The notes beneath the pieces are model-generated. The model had not been told where the DNA came from and did not search any database. It saw nothing but the letters and a program-made list of their open reading frames with translations. Both the position numbers and the translations under genes were made by a program. A DNA stretch of 34,541 bases from Guillardia theta CCMP2712 (lineage: Eukaryota > Cryptophyceae > Pyrenomonadales > Geminigeraceae). This document shows positions 34,492-34,541 of the stretch, in pieces. The stretch is taken from contig NW_005434488.1 in the NCBI RefSeq assembly GCF_000315625.1, positions 1 through 34,541 of the forward strand, given 5' to 3'. Every line of letters begins with the position of its first letter. Positions within the stretch are counted from its first letter, which is position 1.

Positions 34492-34541
34492 ACAACAACA
34501 CAACATCATCATCATCATCATACAACATCATCATACAACAT
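34447..34541. repeat. ATC/ACA trinucleotide repeat at the window edge
   Basis: CATCAT units broken by AACAACACA, reaching the end of the window. Confidence 0.9.

Overview
The window looks like nuclear DNA of a microbial eukaryote. Coding segments are broken by dozens of GT-AG introns, many of them only about 39-62 nt long. Longer introns are packed with microsatellites, and the predicted proteins are large, secreted, multi-domain extracellular types. An alga such as a cryptophyte (Guillardia-like) fits composition and domain repertoire, but that is an impression and not a database result.

The layout is simple. Two long paralogous genes diverge from a 1.15 kb intergenic region (20297-21443). 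The left gene runs on the minus strand from an ATG at 20296 down to at least 2459. The right gene runs on the plus strand from an ATG at 21444 to at least 34244 and leaves the window incomplete. I traced 45 exons on the right (about 2,150 codons, in frame throughout) and 48 consecutive exons on the left down to 9552 (about 2,060 codons). A further 24 phase-consistent exons of the left gene lie between 7341 and 2459. Only 9551-7342 in the left gene is not fully resolved.

Shared domain order: signal peptide; an unnamed N-terminal module; a LamG/concanavalin-like domain; a TIG-like Ig fold plus linker; EAR/EPTP (epilepsy-associated-repeat) beta-propeller blades; a second run of EAR blades; a compact cysteine-rich module inserted among them; then the first of the extracellular beta-sandwich repeats. 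The left gene continues with an array of NNPPxF-type cadherin-like repeats, another TIG domain and kelch/RAX2-like propeller repeats. Together these look like secreted or cell-surface adhesion proteins; no enzyme is evident.

The two genes share most intron positions and phases, and at least ten exon pairs have identical length, so they descend from an inverted duplication. Most of their protein sequence has diverged strongly, but two stretches of exon 1 are almost identical in DNA and bracket an 18-residue block that differs completely. The right gene is preceded by three 31-bp tandem units, each with a 15-bp dyad, which end exactly at its ATG. The rest (1-2458, introns, intergenic DNA) is mostly tandem and simple repeats. 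I saw no rRNA, tRNA or CRISPR array.
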